This document shows positions 18,003 through 27,123 of a DNA stretch of 64,000 nt, in pieces (within the stretch, counting starts at the first letter, position 1; each line of letters starts with the position of its first letter). Source of the stretch: Saccharopolyspora erythraea NRRL 2338 (GTDB lineage Bacteria; Actinomycetota; Actinomycetes; Mycobacteriales; Pseudonocardiaceae); assembly GCF_000062885.1 (NCBI RefSeq), contig NC_009142.1, positions 1,911,584-1,975,583 on the forward strand, written 5' to 3'. The translations under genes and the position numbers were made by a program. Under the pieces are notes generated by a model that saw only the letters and a list, made by a program, of their open reading frames with translations, had not been told where the DNA came from and did not search any database.

Positions 18003-18863
18003 GTGCGTTACTCCGATGGGGCCCAGTTCGGCGAGGGACCGCTGTTCCTCAAGGGCCACGGCACCGAGAACGACTTCGTCATCCTGCCCGACCCCGACGG
18101 CGAGCTGAAGCTCACCGACTCCCGGGTGCAGGCCCTGTGCGACCGCAGGCGCGGGCTCGGCGCCGACGGCGTGCTGCGCGTCGTGCGCACCGCGGCCCTG
18201 GAGGACGCGCCGGACTCCGTCCCGGGCGACGTGTGGTTCATGGACTACCGCAACGCCGACGGGTCGGTCGCCGAGATGTGCGGCAACGGCGTCCGGGTCT
18301 TCGCCAACTACCTGGTCCACGCGGGGCTGGCCGAACCGGGGGAGATCCCGGTCGGCACCCGGGCAGGTGTGCGGCCGGTCGTGACGCGCGCCGACGGCCG
18401 GGTGACCGTGGACATGGGACCCGCCGCCCTGTTCGGCCGGTCGCGCACCGCGGTCGGCAAGGAGAACTTCCCCGGCGTCGCCGTCGACCTCGGCAACCCG
18501 CACCTGGCCTGCGTGACCGAAGCGGACCTCGACGGCCTCGACCTGTCGTCGCAGCCGCCGTTCGACCCGCAGGTGTTCCCCAAAGGGGTGAACATCGAGT
18601 TCGTGCAGCGCACCGGGCCCGGCCGGGTGCGGATGCGCGTGTACGAGCGGGGCGTCGGCGAGACCCGCTCCTGCGGCACCGGGACCGTCGCCGCCACCGT
18701 CGCCGCGCTGGACGCCGACGGTGCCACCACGGGGCACCGGATCGTCGACGTGCCTGGTGGGACGGTCGAGGTGGAAGTGACCGAGCAGACCTCCACCCTC
18801 ACCGGACCGGCCGTGCTCGTGGCCGCGGGCCGGCTCGACGCGCTGTGGTGGGAACTGGCGTGA
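18003..18863 (+). CDS. dapF: Diaminopimelate epimerase
   Basis: Converts LL- to meso-diaminopimelate for lysine and peptidoglycan synthesis. The 286 residues form the pseudo-symmetric two-domain fold. The two catalytic cysteines are present: Cys93 in EMCGNGVRVFANYL and Cys224 in TRSCGTGTVA. Other landmarks are KGHGTENDFVILPDPDG, RRRGLGADGVL and the substrate-binding NIEFVQR. It is preceded by miaA with a 9-bp gap and followed by hflX, which may have its own promoter. Confidence 0.96.
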   Translation: MRYSDGAQFGEGPLFLKGHGTENDFVILPDPDGELKLTDSRVQALCDRRRGLGADGVLRVVRTAALEDAPDSVPGDVWFMDYRNADGSVAEMCGNGVRVFANYLVHAGLAEPGEIPVGTRAGVRPVVTRADGRVTVDMGPAALFGRSRTAVGKENFPGVAVDLGNPHLACVTEADLDGLDLSSQPPFDPQVFPKGVNIEFVQRTGPGRVRMRVYERGVGETRSCGTGTVAATVAALDADGATTGHRIVDVPGGTVEVEVTEQTSTLTGPAVLVAAGRLDALWWELA

Positions 18864-18886
18864 CCGGCGGTTCCCACGTCCGAAGG

Positions 18887-18916
18887 CTGAAATCAAGTCG
18901 CGTGGCGTGGGACAAT
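18887..18916 (+). promoter_or_regulatory. Candidate promoter for a leaderless hflX message
   Basis: CTGAAA (18887-18892) and GACAAT (18911-18916) with an 18-bp spacer resemble -35 and -10 elements. The hflX ATG begins ten bases after the -10, and no ribosome site precedes it, which suits a leaderless transcript. This is an inference from spacing only. Confidence 0.4.
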
Positions 18917-18925
18917 GGGCTTGAT

Positions 18926-20434
18926 ATGAAGAAATCCGCAATCAGGTCCGCCGACTTCCACCCCGCCGAGAGCAACGGGGCCGTGCCCCACGACTCCGCG
19001 TTCGGCCAGGCAGAAGCCGACGTCTACGAAGCCATCCTCGCCGAGGAACCTTCCACGGGTGAAATGGAGCTCGCCGACCGCAACTCGTTGCGGCGGGTGT
19101 CCGGCCTGTCCACCGAGCTCGCCGACATCACCGAGGTCGAGTACCGGCGGCTGCGCCTGGAGCGGGTCGTCCTGGTCGGTGTGTGGACCGAGGGCGACGC
19201 CCAGCACGCCGAGGACTCGCTGGCCGAGCTCGGCAGGCTCGCCGAGACGGCGGGCTCGGAGGTGCTGGAGGGGCTGGTCCAGCGCCGCGATCGCCCCGAC
19301 CCGTCCACCTACGTCGGCTCGGGCAAGGTCCGCGAGCTGCGCGAGGTCGTGGTCGCCACCGGCGCCGACACCGTCATCTGCGACGGTGAGCTCTCGCCCG
19401 GCCAGCTCCGGCAGCTGGAGGACAAGCTCAAGGTCAAGGTCATCGACCGGACGGCGCTGATCCTGGACATCTTCGCCCAGCACGCCAGCTCCAAGGAGGG
19501 CAAGGCCCAGGTCGAGCTGGCGCAGCTGCAGTACCTGCTGCCGCGGCTGCGCGGTTGGGGTGAGGCGATGTCCCGGCAGGCCGGTGGCCGTGCCGGCGGC
19601 GCGAGCGGCGGTGTCGGAACCCGTGGTCCCGGTGAGACAAAGCTGGAGACCGACCGGCGGCGCATCCACAAGCGCATCAGCAAGCTGCGCAAGGAGATCG
19701 CCGCGATGCGCACGGTCCGCGGCACCAAGCGGGGCCGTCGCGAGGCCAACGCCGTGCCCGGCGTGGCCATCGCCGGCTACACCAACGCGGGCAAGTCCAG
19801 CCTGCTCAACGCCCTGACCGGTGCGGGCGTGCTGGTCGAGGACGCCCTGTTCGCCACCCTGGACCCGACGACCCGCCGCGCGGACACCCCCGACGGCAGG
19901 CCGCACACGCTCACCGACACGGTCGGCTTCGTCCGCCACCTGCCGCACCAGCTGGTCGAGGCGTTCCGCTCGACGCTGGAGGAGGTCACCGGGGCGGACC
20001 TGCTGGTCCACGTCGTCGACGGCGCGGAGCAGGCGCCGCACGAGCAGGTCGCGGCGGTCCGCGAGGTGCTCACCGAGATCGCCGAGGACCACGGGGCGCC
20101 GGTCCCGCCGGAGCTGCTGGTCGTCAACAAGATCGACTCGGTGGCTCCGACGCGGATGGCCGAGCTGCGCAGGCTGCTGCCCGGCGCGGTGTTCGTCTCC
20201 GCGCACAGCGGTGAGGGCGTCGAGGCGCTGCGGGAGATCATCGCCGACCGCCTGCCGCGGCCGGAGGTCTTCGTCGACGCGCTGGTGCCCTACACGCGCG
20301 GTGAGCTGGTGGCGCGGGTGCACTCCGAAGGGGAACTGGTCGACGAGGAGCACACCGCCGAGGGCACCCGGCTGCGGGCGAAGGTCCGTTCCGACCTGGC
20401 CAGCGCGCTGAAGCCGTTCGTGGGCGCTGGGTGA
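18926..20434 (+). CDS. hflX: Ribosome-associated GTPase HflX
   Basis: 502 residues. GTPase that binds the 50S subunit and splits stalled or hibernating ribosomes. The N-terminal HflX domain includes ERVVLVGVWTEGDA, DPSTYVGSGKVRELRE and ILDIFAQHASSKEGKAQVELAQLQYL. A glycine-rich linker (RQAGGRAGGASGGVGTRGPGETKLETDRR) leads to the G domain: G1 GYTNAGKS, G3 DTVGFVRHLPHQLVEAF, G4 NKID, and G5 SAHSGEG. The C-terminal domain is acidic to neutral. The family usually ends about here. The stop overlaps the next gene start (GTGA). Confidence 0.95.
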   Translation: MKKSAIRSADFHPAESNGAVPHDSAFGQAEADVYEAILAEEPSTGEMELADRNSLRRVSGLSTELADITEVEYRRLRLERVVLVGVWTEGDAQHAEDSLAELGRLAETAGSEVLEGLVQRRDRPDPSTYVGSGKVRELREVVVATGADTVICDGELSPGQLRQLEDKLKVKVIDRTALILDIFAQHASSKEGKAQVELAQLQYLLPRLRGWGEAMSRQAGGRAGGASGGVGTRGPGETKLETDRRRIHKRISKLRKEIAAMRTVRGTKRGRREANAVPGVAIAGYTNAGKSSLLNALTGAGVLVEDALFATLDPTTRRADTPDGRPHTLTDTVGFVRHLPHQLVEAFRSTLEEVTGADLLVHVVDGAEQAPHEQVAAVREVLTEIAEDHGAPVPPELLVVNKIDSVAPTRMAELRRLLPGAVFVSAHSGEGVEALREIIADRLPRPEVFVDALVPYTRGELVARVHSEGELVDEEHTAEGTRLRAKVRSDLASALKPFVGAG

Positions 20435-21501
20435 GGTCGGCCCGTTGGGGCGGTGCGGCCGCGGTCGCACTGCTGCTGGCGATGCCGTCCGGCGCGGTGG
20501 CGAGCGCTCAGGCGCAGCCCGTTCCCGAGCCGCGGGAACGGTGCCGCGTCGGTGATTCCGACCTCGACGAGTTGTCCGGCCTGGCCTCCGACGGCCGGTC
20601 CTGGTACGCCGTGAACGACGGCGGCAGCTCGCTGGAGGTCTACGTACTCGACCCGGCGGACTGCTCGGTGCGCGACGTGCGGACCGGGTCGGCGAACCCG
20701 TACGACGTCGAGGACCTCGCCCTCGGCGCCGACGGCACGCTCTGGCTGGCCGACACCGGGGACAACGACCGCGACCGCGACTCCATCGCTCTGCACGCCC
20801 TGTCGCCCCGCGGCGGTTCGACCTTGTACCGGCTGACCTATCCGAACGGCCCGCGCGACGCCGAGGCGCTGTTGCTGGACCGCGCGGGCGTGCCCTACAT
20901 CGTGACGAAGGAGCCCATCGGCCCGGCGGGTGTGTACCGGCCGGCCGGGGCGCTGGCTCCGGGCGGCACCGTGCCGATGGAACGGGTGGGCACGATCTCG
21001 CTGCGCTCGACGAACACGCCGGGCGGACCGCTTTCGGGGAGCATCGGGTCGGTGCTGGTCACCGGCGGTGCTGCCAGCCGCGACGGCACCGTGGCGGCGA
21101 TCCGCACCTACACCGAGCTGTACCTCTTCGACGCCCCGGACGGCGACCTGGCGGCGGCGTTCGCGCGCCCGCCGGTGCGCGTGTCGGTGCCGGGCGAACC
21201 CCAGGGCGAGGCCATCGCCTGGGAACCCGACGGCACGCTCCTCACGGCGTCGGAAGGAACGGGCGAGCCCGTGCGTGCACTCGCGGGAGCGGCCGACCTG
21301 GCACGGAACCACCCACCCGACACGCCACCCACCCCCACACGCGACGGCGGCGGCGAAGGCAGCGGCGACAACGCCTCCCCACCCGTACCGCCGCCATCGA
21401 CGACGGGGGCAGACCTGTCGAACGGCCAACTGCTGCTCCTGTGCCTCGGCGCGGCAGGCGTCCTCGTCTTCCTGACCCGCAGAGCCCGCCGCAAACAGTA
21501 G
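20431..21501 (+). CDS. Secreted, C-terminally membrane-anchored protein, beta-propeller-like
   Basis: 356 residues. An N-terminal signal peptide (AAAVALLLAMPSGAVASAQA) is followed by an exported domain with propeller-like strands, such as LDELSGLASDGRSWYAVNDGG, VEDLALGADGTLWLADTGDNDRDR and DAEALLLDRAGVPYIVTKE. A Pro/Thr/Gly linker leads to one C-terminal transmembrane helix (LLLLCLGAAGVLVFL) and a basic stop-transfer end RRARRKQ. The GTG start overlaps the hflX stop by four bases, implying coupled translation. A similar protein is often found near hflX in actinobacteria; no function is established. Confidence 0.8.
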   Translation: MRSARWGGAAAVALLLAMPSGAVASAQAQPVPEPRERCRVGDSDLDELSGLASDGRSWYAVNDGGSSLEVYVLDPADCSVRDVRTGSANPYDVEDLALGADGTLWLADTGDNDRDRDSIALHALSPRGGSTLYRLTYPNGPRDAEALLLDRAGVPYIVTKEPIGPAGVYRPAGALAPGGTVPMERVGTISLRSTNTPGGPLSGSIGSVLVTGGAASRDGTVAAIRTYTELYLFDAPDGDLAAAFARPPVRVSVPGEPQGEAIAWEPDGTLLTASEGTGEPVRALAGAADLARNHPPDTPPTPTRDGGGEGSGDNASPPVPPPSTTGADLSNGQLLLLCLGAAGVLVFLTRRARRKQ

Positions 21502-21671
21502 TGCGGATCCTGCGGCGGTCCGCCGCCAGTGGCACGAACACCACCGGCACGTGCTTTGTAGCGCCATCGCCACCGTCATCCGACGCCCGTAATGGCACCG
21601 CGCTGTCAACGGCGGCCGAATGTGGACCCGGCTGCGGCGGCTGAAAATGGACCCACCCTGGTTGTTGATGT

Positions 21672-22481
21672 TTAGTCGTTGGTGTTGGTGGCCGCGGGCA
21701 CGCGGCCGAGGTCTTGGCGGTCTTTGAGGCGGTAGCTGTCTCCTTTCAGTGAGATGACTTCGGCGTGGTGCACGAGGCGGTCGATCATGGCGGCGGCGAC
21801 GACGTCGTCGCCGAAGACCTCGCCCCAGCGGCCGAAGGGTTTGTTGCTGGTGACGATCAGGCTGGCTCTCTCGTAGCGGGCGGAGACCAGCTGGAAGAAC
21901 AGGTTCGCGGCTTCGGCTTCGAACGGGATGTAGCCGACCTCGTCGATGATCAGTAGCGGGATCCGGCCGAGTTTGACCAGTTCCTGCTGGAGTCGTCCGG
22001 CGTGGCTGGCCTCGGCGAGCCGGGCTACCCACCCGGCGGCGGTGGCAAACGAGACGCGGTGTCCGGCCTGGCAGGCCCGGATCCCGAGTCCGATCGACAG
22101 GTGGGTCTTGCCGGTGCCGGGAGGCCCGAGGAAGACCACGTTTTCCTTGCCCGCGATGAAGTCCAGTGTCCCGAGATGTGTGATCGTGTCGCGTTTGAGG
22201 GAGCGTTGGTGATCGAAATCGAACTCCTCCAGCGACTTCCTGCTCGGGAACCGGGCGGTGCGGATGCGGCCCTCGCCGCCGTGGGATTCGCGGGCGGCGA
22301 CCTCGCGTTGCAGGCAGGCCGCCAGGAACTCCTCGTGGGACCAGTCCTCGGCCCGGGCTCGTTCAGCCAGCCGCTCGACCGCCCCGGCCAGCGACGGTGC
22401 CTTCAATGCCCGGGCGAAGTAGGCGATCTCGGAAGCCACGTTGCGACTGTTGCTGCTGGTGGTAGTGGGTTTGCCGGGCAT
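21672..22481 (-). CDS. istB: IstB, IS21-family helper ATPase
   Basis: 269-residue AAA+ ATPase (DnaC-like) that helps the IstA transposase select and remodel target DNA. Walker A is GPPGTGKTH in NVVFLGPPGTGKTHLS; Walker B is LLIIDEVGYIPFE; sensor regions include LIVTSNKPFGRWGEVFGDD and MIDRLVHHAEVISLKG. Its ATG overlaps the istA stop by one base (TGATG). The gene is intact, so it could still act in trans, but its own transposase is disrupted. Confidence 0.93.
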   Translation of the reverse strand: MPGKPTTTSSNSRNVASEIAYFARALKAPSLAGAVERLAERARAEDWSHEEFLAACLQREVAARESHGGEGRIRTARFPSRKSLEEFDFDHQRSLKRDTITHLGTLDFIAGKENVVFLGPPGTGKTHLSIGLGIRACQAGHRVSFATAAGWVARLAEASHAGRLQQELVKLGRIPLLIIDEVGYIPFEAEAANLFFQLVSARYERASLIVTSNKPFGRWGEVFGDDVVAAAMIDRLVHHAEVISLKGDSYRLKDRQDLGRVPAATNTND

Positions 22482-22781
22482 CACGCCACCCCTTGGCCCT
22501 CGGCGGTGGCGGCTGTGTCGAGGCCGAGTGCGCGGTCGTAGTCGGCCAGCTCGCGGTGCTCGACGGGTGTGTCGACCGGACGCAGGCTGGCCCGGCAGGC
22601 CTGGTGACGCAGCCTGGCCGCGGCGGTGGCGTGATCGGGATCGGTGATGCTCTGGTGCACTGCCCAGCACCGGTCATGCCGGGCGACCAGGCGGCCCTGG
22701 CAGGTCACGGTCACCGTGTCGAGATCGCCGGTGATCTCGACGCGGTGACCGATCGCCGACGGGTGCACCGAGTAGTCGTTG
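22481..22781 (-). pseudogene. istA: istA 3' fragment (C-terminal part of IS21 transposase)
   Basis: About 97 codons beginning at NDYSVHPSAIGHRVEITG, the start of the usual IstA C-terminal domain (family pattern NDYSV...IG..V.V). It ends in TGA at the istB start. It is separated from the rest of istA by the IS256-family element at 22782-24254; the last 8 bp next to the junction are the target duplication. Confidence 0.88.
22774..22781. repeat. IS256-element target duplication, left copy
   Basis: AGTCGTTG at 22774-22781, repeated exactly at 24255-24262. Eight bases is the usual duplication length for IS256-family elements. Confidence 0.9.
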
Positions 22782-24254
22782 GAGCCTGTCAAGTGGTTTG
22801 TGTATAGGACTTTGGGTGGGTCAGTTGAGGTAGGGGTCGAGGCGGTCGGGGAAGTGCAGGGCGAGTGCGCCGAGGGCTTGTTTCCAGCCTTGGACGGTGG
22901 CGCCTTCGACCAGGCGTGCGGGGGCGTTGCGCTGGTGGGTGGGTAGTCCGCGTTGTTTGTCGCGTTGTCGGGCGCGTTTGTCTTCGATGTCGCGGATGGC
23001 CAGCCACAACAGCTTGATCACCGCGTCGTCGGAGGGGAAGTGCCCGCGGTTTTTGATGATCTTGCGGAGTTGGTAGTTCAGTGACTCGATCGAGTTCGTG
23101 GTGTAGATGATCTTGCGGACTTCGGGCGGGAACTCCAGGAACGGGATGAACCGTTCCCACGCGTTTTCCCAGGTCCGCACGGCGGCCGGATACTTGCGGC
23201 CGAGGTCGGACTCGGCGAACTCCAGCAGGGCGGTCTCGGCGGCCTGGGCGGTGGGCGCGGTGTAGATCGGTTTCAACGCCGCAGCGACCTTCTTGCGGTC
23301 CTGATACGAGACGAACCGCATCGCCGCCCGGATCAGATGCACCGTGCAGGTCTGCACCGTCGAGGACGGCCAGGTCGCCTCGATCGCCTCCGGCAACCCG
23401 GGCAGGCCGTCGCAGCAGACGATCAGGACGTCTTTGACGCCGCGGTTGCGCAGCTCGGCACACACCCCGGCCCAGAACTTCGCCCCTTCGGAGGCCTGGA
23501 TCCAGATCCCGAGGACGTGTTTGACGCCGTCGAGATCGACACCGACGGCGATGTGGGCGGAGCGGTTGCGGACCTGGTGGCCGTCACGCACCTTCACCAC
23601 CAGGGCATCCAGGTAGATGATCGGGTAGATCTCTTCCAGCGGCCTCGACTGCCAGGCCGTGACCTCCTCGAGCACCGTGTCGGTGATCTTGGAGATCGTC
23701 TCGTGGGAGAGCTCGGTGCCGTAGGTGCGCTGCAGGTGGTGCTGGATGTCGCGGACGGTCATCCCGCCCGCGTACAGCGAGATGATGATCTCGTCCAGGC
23801 CGCCGGCCCGCCGCGACCCCTTGGGCACCAGCCGCGGCTCGAACGAGCCCGCCCGGTCGCGGGGCACCTCCAGATCGACCTCGCCGACCTCGGTCGAGAT
23901 CGTCTTACCGCTGGCACCGTTGCGGGAGTTCGGGCTGCCCCGCCCGGCCGGATCCCCCTTGTCATACCCGAGGTGATCGGCCATCTCGGTCTGCAAACCC
24001 CGCTCGAGCACGGCTTTGACCAGCTCGGGCAAAAACCCGCCCTGCCCGGTCAACGCCAGCCCGCCCCGGTCGACGGTGTCCATCACCCCATCGAGCAGGC
24101 CTGCCTCGATCATCTCATTGACCGCGTCCCGCGCTGACGAGGGCTGTGCGGCCGTCCCGAACGGATGTCCTTCCTGCTGCTGCGAATCACGCGTGCCCAT
24201 CGGTGCGTACTCCATCAACTATCGGATCTTGTACACAACCCACCTGACACGCCC
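22782..24254 (-). mobile_element. IS256-family insertion sequence (1473 bp)
   Basis: The ends read GAGCCTGTCAAGTGG (22782 onward) and, on the other strand from 24254, GGGCGTGTCAGGTGG. These imperfect inverted repeats extend through TTGTGTA and have the GAG/GGG-x-x-TGTC start typical of the family. It is bounded by the 8-bp duplication AGTCGTTG. A single transposase gene fills it. It is inserted within istA of the surrounding IS21 element and so is the younger of the two. Confidence 0.93.
22821..24215 (-). CDS. IS256-family (Mutator-type) transposase
   Basis: About 464 residues, full length. Family landmarks are GYDKGDPAGRGSPNSRNG, EVPRDRAGSFEPRLVPKGSRR, IISLYAGGMTVRDI, and the catalytic region with DALVVKVRDG (first Asp), the second Asp in VLIVCCDGLPGLPEAI, CTVHLIRAAMRFVSYQDRK, ENAWERFIPFLEFPPEVRKIIYTTNSIESLNYQLRK with the catalytic Glu near its start, and LWLAIRDIEDK. 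The frame is uninterrupted, so it may be active. ATG 24215 has no clear ribosome site; ATG 24200 with GGAG upstream is an alternative start. Confidence 0.93.
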   Translation of the reverse strand: MEYAPMGTRDSQQQEGHPFGTAAQPSSARDAVNEMIEAGLLDGVMDTVDRGGLALTGQGGFLPELVKAVLERGLQTEMADHLGYDKGDPAGRGSPNSRNGASGKTISTEVGEVDLEVPRDRAGSFEPRLVPKGSRRAGGLDEIIISLYAGGMTVRDIQHHLQRTYGTELSHETISKITDTVLEEVTAWQSRPLEEIYPIIYLDALVVKVRDGHQVRNRSAHIAVGVDLDGVKHVLGIWIQASEGAKFWAGVCAELRNRGVKDVLIVCCDGLPGLPEAIEATWPSSTVQTCTVHLIRAAMRFVSYQDRKKVAAALKPIYTAPTAQAAETALLEFAESDLGRKYPAAVRTWENAWERFIPFLEFPPEVRKIIYTTNSIESLNYQLRKIIKNRGHFPSDDAVIKLLWLAIRDIEDKRARQRDKQRGLPTHQRNAPARLVEGATVQGWKQALGALALHFPDRLDPYLN

Positions 24255-24262
24255 AGTCGTTG

Positions 24263-25209
24263 GCGCCCAACCGAACGTAGTGATCACGCGGCAGCCGGAT
24301 ACCGGCATGCCAACCCACCACCGGGGCCACCGGCGGCAAGGCCAACATGGCGTGCCGGTCGTGCTCCCACCGGTCGGTCGGTTTGCATCCCAGGACGCGG
24401 TGGTGGCGGCGGTTGGCCCGCGTCAGCCAGCCGGCCAGCTGCGCGTTGAAGTCAGCCGGTGAGGTGAAGCTGCGGCCGGGCAGAAACGAGGTCTCCAGAT
24501 AGCCATTGGCCCGCTCCACCAGACCCTTGGCCTCCGGGTCACCCGGCCGGCATTGGATCACCGCGATCCCGAGCGTCCCGCGAAAAGCGTTCATCGCCTC
24601 GGTCAGCACCGGCCGCCCGGCCTTGCGGAACCCGACCGCGGACTCGTTGTCCCACACCAGCGTCTTGGGCACCCGCCCCCACCCCGACAACAGCGCCCAG
24701 TGCCCGGCCAGCAGATCCGGGCCCTGCCGCGACGGGATCAACCTCGCGGCGATCACCCGCGAATAGCCCGACACCATCACCAGCACCGGCGGCCGCCCCA
24801 CCTGCCCGAACCCCAGCGGGATATCGACCGGCGGGAACCACAGGTCGCATTGGGCCAGCTCACCGGGCTGATACACCGTCCGCGACACCGGATCAGGCGG
24901 CAGGAACAACGGGCGCAACTCCCGCACCCGGTCCTTGAGCACCGTCAGGCCCCGCAGCCAGCCGATCCTCTCGGCGATCACCGGCACCGGCATCGTCGGC
25001 CACTCCGCCAACAACGCCCGGATCTGCGGCTCCACCGCATCCACGACCGAGCCCTTCGACGGCCGCTGATACCGCGGCGGCCCCTCCGAAGCCAACGCCC
25101 GCCGCACCGTGTTCCGCCCGACACCCAGCTTCCGGACGATCGCCCGAATCGGCATGCCCTCACACCGATGCAACCGACGGATCTCTGCCCAGTCCTCCAC
25201 GCTGATCAC
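24263..25209 (-). pseudogene. istA: istA 5' fragment (N-terminal and catalytic part of IS21 transposase)
   Basis: About 316 codons of IstA. The N-terminal helix-turn-helix is MISVEDWAEIRRLHRCEGMPIRAIVRKLGVGRNTVRRAL. The DDE core includes AQCDLWFPPVDIPLG (first Asp), TLVWDNESAVG (second Asp) and GDPEAKGLVERANGYLE (Glu). The frame ends a few codons into the inserted element. The missing part lies at 22481-22781. The gene is therefore inactivated unless the inner element excises precisely. Confidence 0.9.
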
Positions 25210-25284
25210 TCCCTACTTGTCAGGGAGTGGGTCCGATTTCGCCCGCCCACACCGGGTCAGGATTCACCCGTCCGCGACACGCGC

Positions 25285-26193
25285 CACCGCGGCACCTCTC
25301 AGTACCACCACGGCACCGTGATGCAGTTGCACCAGCTGGGAGCGCTCGCCCGCTGCTGCGCAGCTTCATAGGCGCTGCTAGCCCGGCACAGCAAGTCCAT
25401 AAGCCGCTGCCGAGAGAGTGGCGCGGGACCGAACGATGCCCACGAGGTCGCAACATGCGCGTTGCGCTCCGCAGCCGGCTCCGATGACAAGGCCACAAAG
25501 CATTGCCCACCGGCCAGCGGATCCGAGCCGCTGAAGGTCAACCCCAGCCAAAGCCACCCAGCGAGCCCAACCCAGCTACTCCCAGCCCAGGTAAACCGGC
25601 ATTCCCCCAGCGTCAGCCCAGCTCAGCCGCCGCCAAACCCAACTGAGGCCCAGCTCAGCTCCAGGTAGAATTTCGCCCCAGCTCGTTTGGCCGAGCTGAA
25701 AACCCGCCCAGCTCCGCTCAGCCAAGTCGCTGCCGAACCCGCCCCAGCTTGACTCGGCCGAGTCGCCGCCAACCCAGCTCAGCTCTATCTAGCCGAGCCG
25801 CTGAAAGCCGCCGAGGTCGCCTTAGCCGAGCCGCCGCCAAACTCGATGCGGACCAGCCCAGCCCCAGTGCCAGATAGACCCCCCAGCTCTGTTCAGCCGG
25901 GCCGCTGCCACGTCCGCCCGGGTCTGTTCAGCCAAGTCGCTGCGAAACCCGCCCCAGCTCCATTCGGCCGAGCCGCTGCAAGTTCGTGCAGCCAAGCCAG
26001 CTTCAGTCCAGCCTCAGCCGGCCAAGGTTCCGCCAAGCCAGCCCCAAGCCAACCCAGCGAAGCCCCGCCCCCTCAGCTCCGCCCCGCCATCCACCGCCCC
26101 GTCGGCCGACCGGCCCGACAGCCAACCGACCCGCCCGGCATCACCCCGCCAGGCCCCCACAGCACCCGCCGGTGCCCGGCACGGCCGCGGTCG
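25285..26193. repeat. Gene-free region with degenerate C-rich repeats downstream of lexA
   Basis: About 900 bp between the IS21 right end and the lexA stop. From about 25540 to 26010 a loosely kept unit of roughly 50-60 bp recurs, with the core CCCGCCCCAGCTC then TCGGCCGAGCCGCTGC (for example near 25740 and 25945). CAGCTC and GCCGAGCCGC words occur throughout. Open frames across it give only Pro/Ala/Ser/Gln-rich sequence. I see no gene. Confidence 0.7.
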
Positions 26194-26919
26194 TCAGAGC
26201 CTGCGCAGGACCGCGACGACCTTGCCCAGGATGGTCGCGTCGTCGCCGAGGATGGGCTCGTAGGCCTGGTTGTGCGGAACGAGCCAGACGTGGTCCTCGG
26301 TCCGCTTGAACGTCTTGACGGTCGCCTCACCCTCGATCATCGCCGCGACGACGTCGCCGTTCTCGGCGTCCGGCTGCTGCCTGACCGCCACCCAGTCGCC
26401 GTCGGTGATCGCCAGGTCGATCATCGAGTCGCCGACGACCTGCAGCAGGAACAGCGAGCCCTCGCCGACGATTTCCTTCGGCAGCGGGAAGACGTCCTCG
26501 ATCGACTCCTCGGCGAGGATCGGACCGCCCGCCGCGATTCGCCCGACCACCGGCACGTAGGTCGGCTTGGTCTGAGCGCCCAGGTCTCCGCCGTTCTGCT
26601 CGCCGCCCGCCACCAGCACACCGACGGTGCGCGGGCGGTGCGGGTCGCGCCGCAGGTAGCCCTTCCGCTCCAGCACCCGGAGCTGGTAGGCCACCGAAGA
26701 GGTCGAGGTGAGCCCCACGGCGTCACCGATCTCGCGGACGCTCGGCGGGTAACCGTGGTCGCGCATCCAGTCGCGGATGGCGTCGAGCACCTTCAGCTGC
26801 CGCTCGCTGAGCTCCTCGGTGCCGTTCGGCTGCTCCGGCAGCGTGTGCACGTCGGCCTCCGCGCTGTCGACGTCGCGCACGGCGCCCTTGATCGAACCGG
26901 TCGCATCACTCGCCACCAC
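26194..26919 (-). CDS. lexA: LexA SOS repressor
   Basis: Represses the SOS regulon and self-cleaves when RecA filaments form. 241 residues, or 240 from the second of two adjacent GTG codons (26916), which has better spacing to the GGAGG site. The N-terminal winged helix includes [49 protein letters not shown]. The cleavage bond is Ala130-Gly131 in RIAAGGP. The catalytic dyad is Ser165 in VVGDSM and Lys202 in EATVKTFKR. The N-terminal extension of about 35 residues is usual for actinobacterial LexA. It is divergent from the LysM gene. Confidence 0.96.
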   Translation of the reverse strand: MVASDATGSIKGAVRDVDSAEADVHTLPEQPNGTEELSERQLKVLDAIRDWMRDHGYPPSVREIGDAVGLTSTSSVAYQLRVLERKGYLRRDPHRPRTVGVLVAGGEQNGGDLGAQTKPTYVPVVGRIAAGGPILAEESIEDVFPLPKEIVGEGSLFLLQVVGDSMIDLAITDGDWVAVRQQPDAENGDVVAAMIEGEATVKTFKRTEDHVWLVPHNQAYEPILGDDATILGKVVAVLRRL

Positions 26920-26973
26920 TGCCTCCAGGTTTCGTGTTCGCGGGTCGATTGCGCCTTGCTGGTGTCAGTTTCC

Positions 26974-27014
26974 ACAGTAGACGGGACATAGGCAGAGATC
27001 AAACACCTGTTCGA
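26974..27014 (-). promoter_or_regulatory. lexA promoter with overlapping LexA box
   Basis: On the minus strand, TTGATC (plus positions 26997-27002) and TACTGT (26974-26979) are spaced 17 bp apart as -35 and -10. The LexA-type box TCGAAC-AGGT-GTTTGA (26999-27014 on the plus strand, one mismatch) overlaps the -35, giving autorepression. Confidence 0.75.
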
Positions 27015-27080
27015 GTTAATTTTGGCTCGAAAGGCTCGCTTTTGGCGGCACTCTTGGTACACAATCGCACGCAGGTTCGA

Positions 27081-27096
27081 TCGAACATCCATTCGA
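27081..27096 (+). promoter_or_regulatory. LexA-type box before the LysM gene
   Basis: TCGAAC-ATCC-ATTCGA, one mismatch from the palindromic SOS box, ends 28 bp before the ATG at 27124. A separate perfect palindrome GTTCGATCGAAC (27075-27086) overlaps its left half but lacks the 4-bp spacer. Confidence 0.65.
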
Positions 27097-27123
27097 TCTT
27101 GATCAACGTGTGCGGGAGGCGCC

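Larger units (their letters stand above)
21604..25279 (-). mobile_element. IS21-family element, split by an IS256-family insertion
   Basis: The ends begin TGTC on both sides. From TGTC to a shared GACCCGG is 21 bases at both ends, and each end has a further inner GGACCCAC copy, the multiple-terminal-repeat pattern of IS21. The flanks carry a 5-bp target duplication CGCGC at 21599-21603 and 25280-25284. The genes are istA and istB on the minus strand, with istA broken. Without the inner insertion and its duplicated 8 bp the element would be about 2.2 kb. It landed between the anchored-protein gene and lexA without breaking either. Confidence 0.9.
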
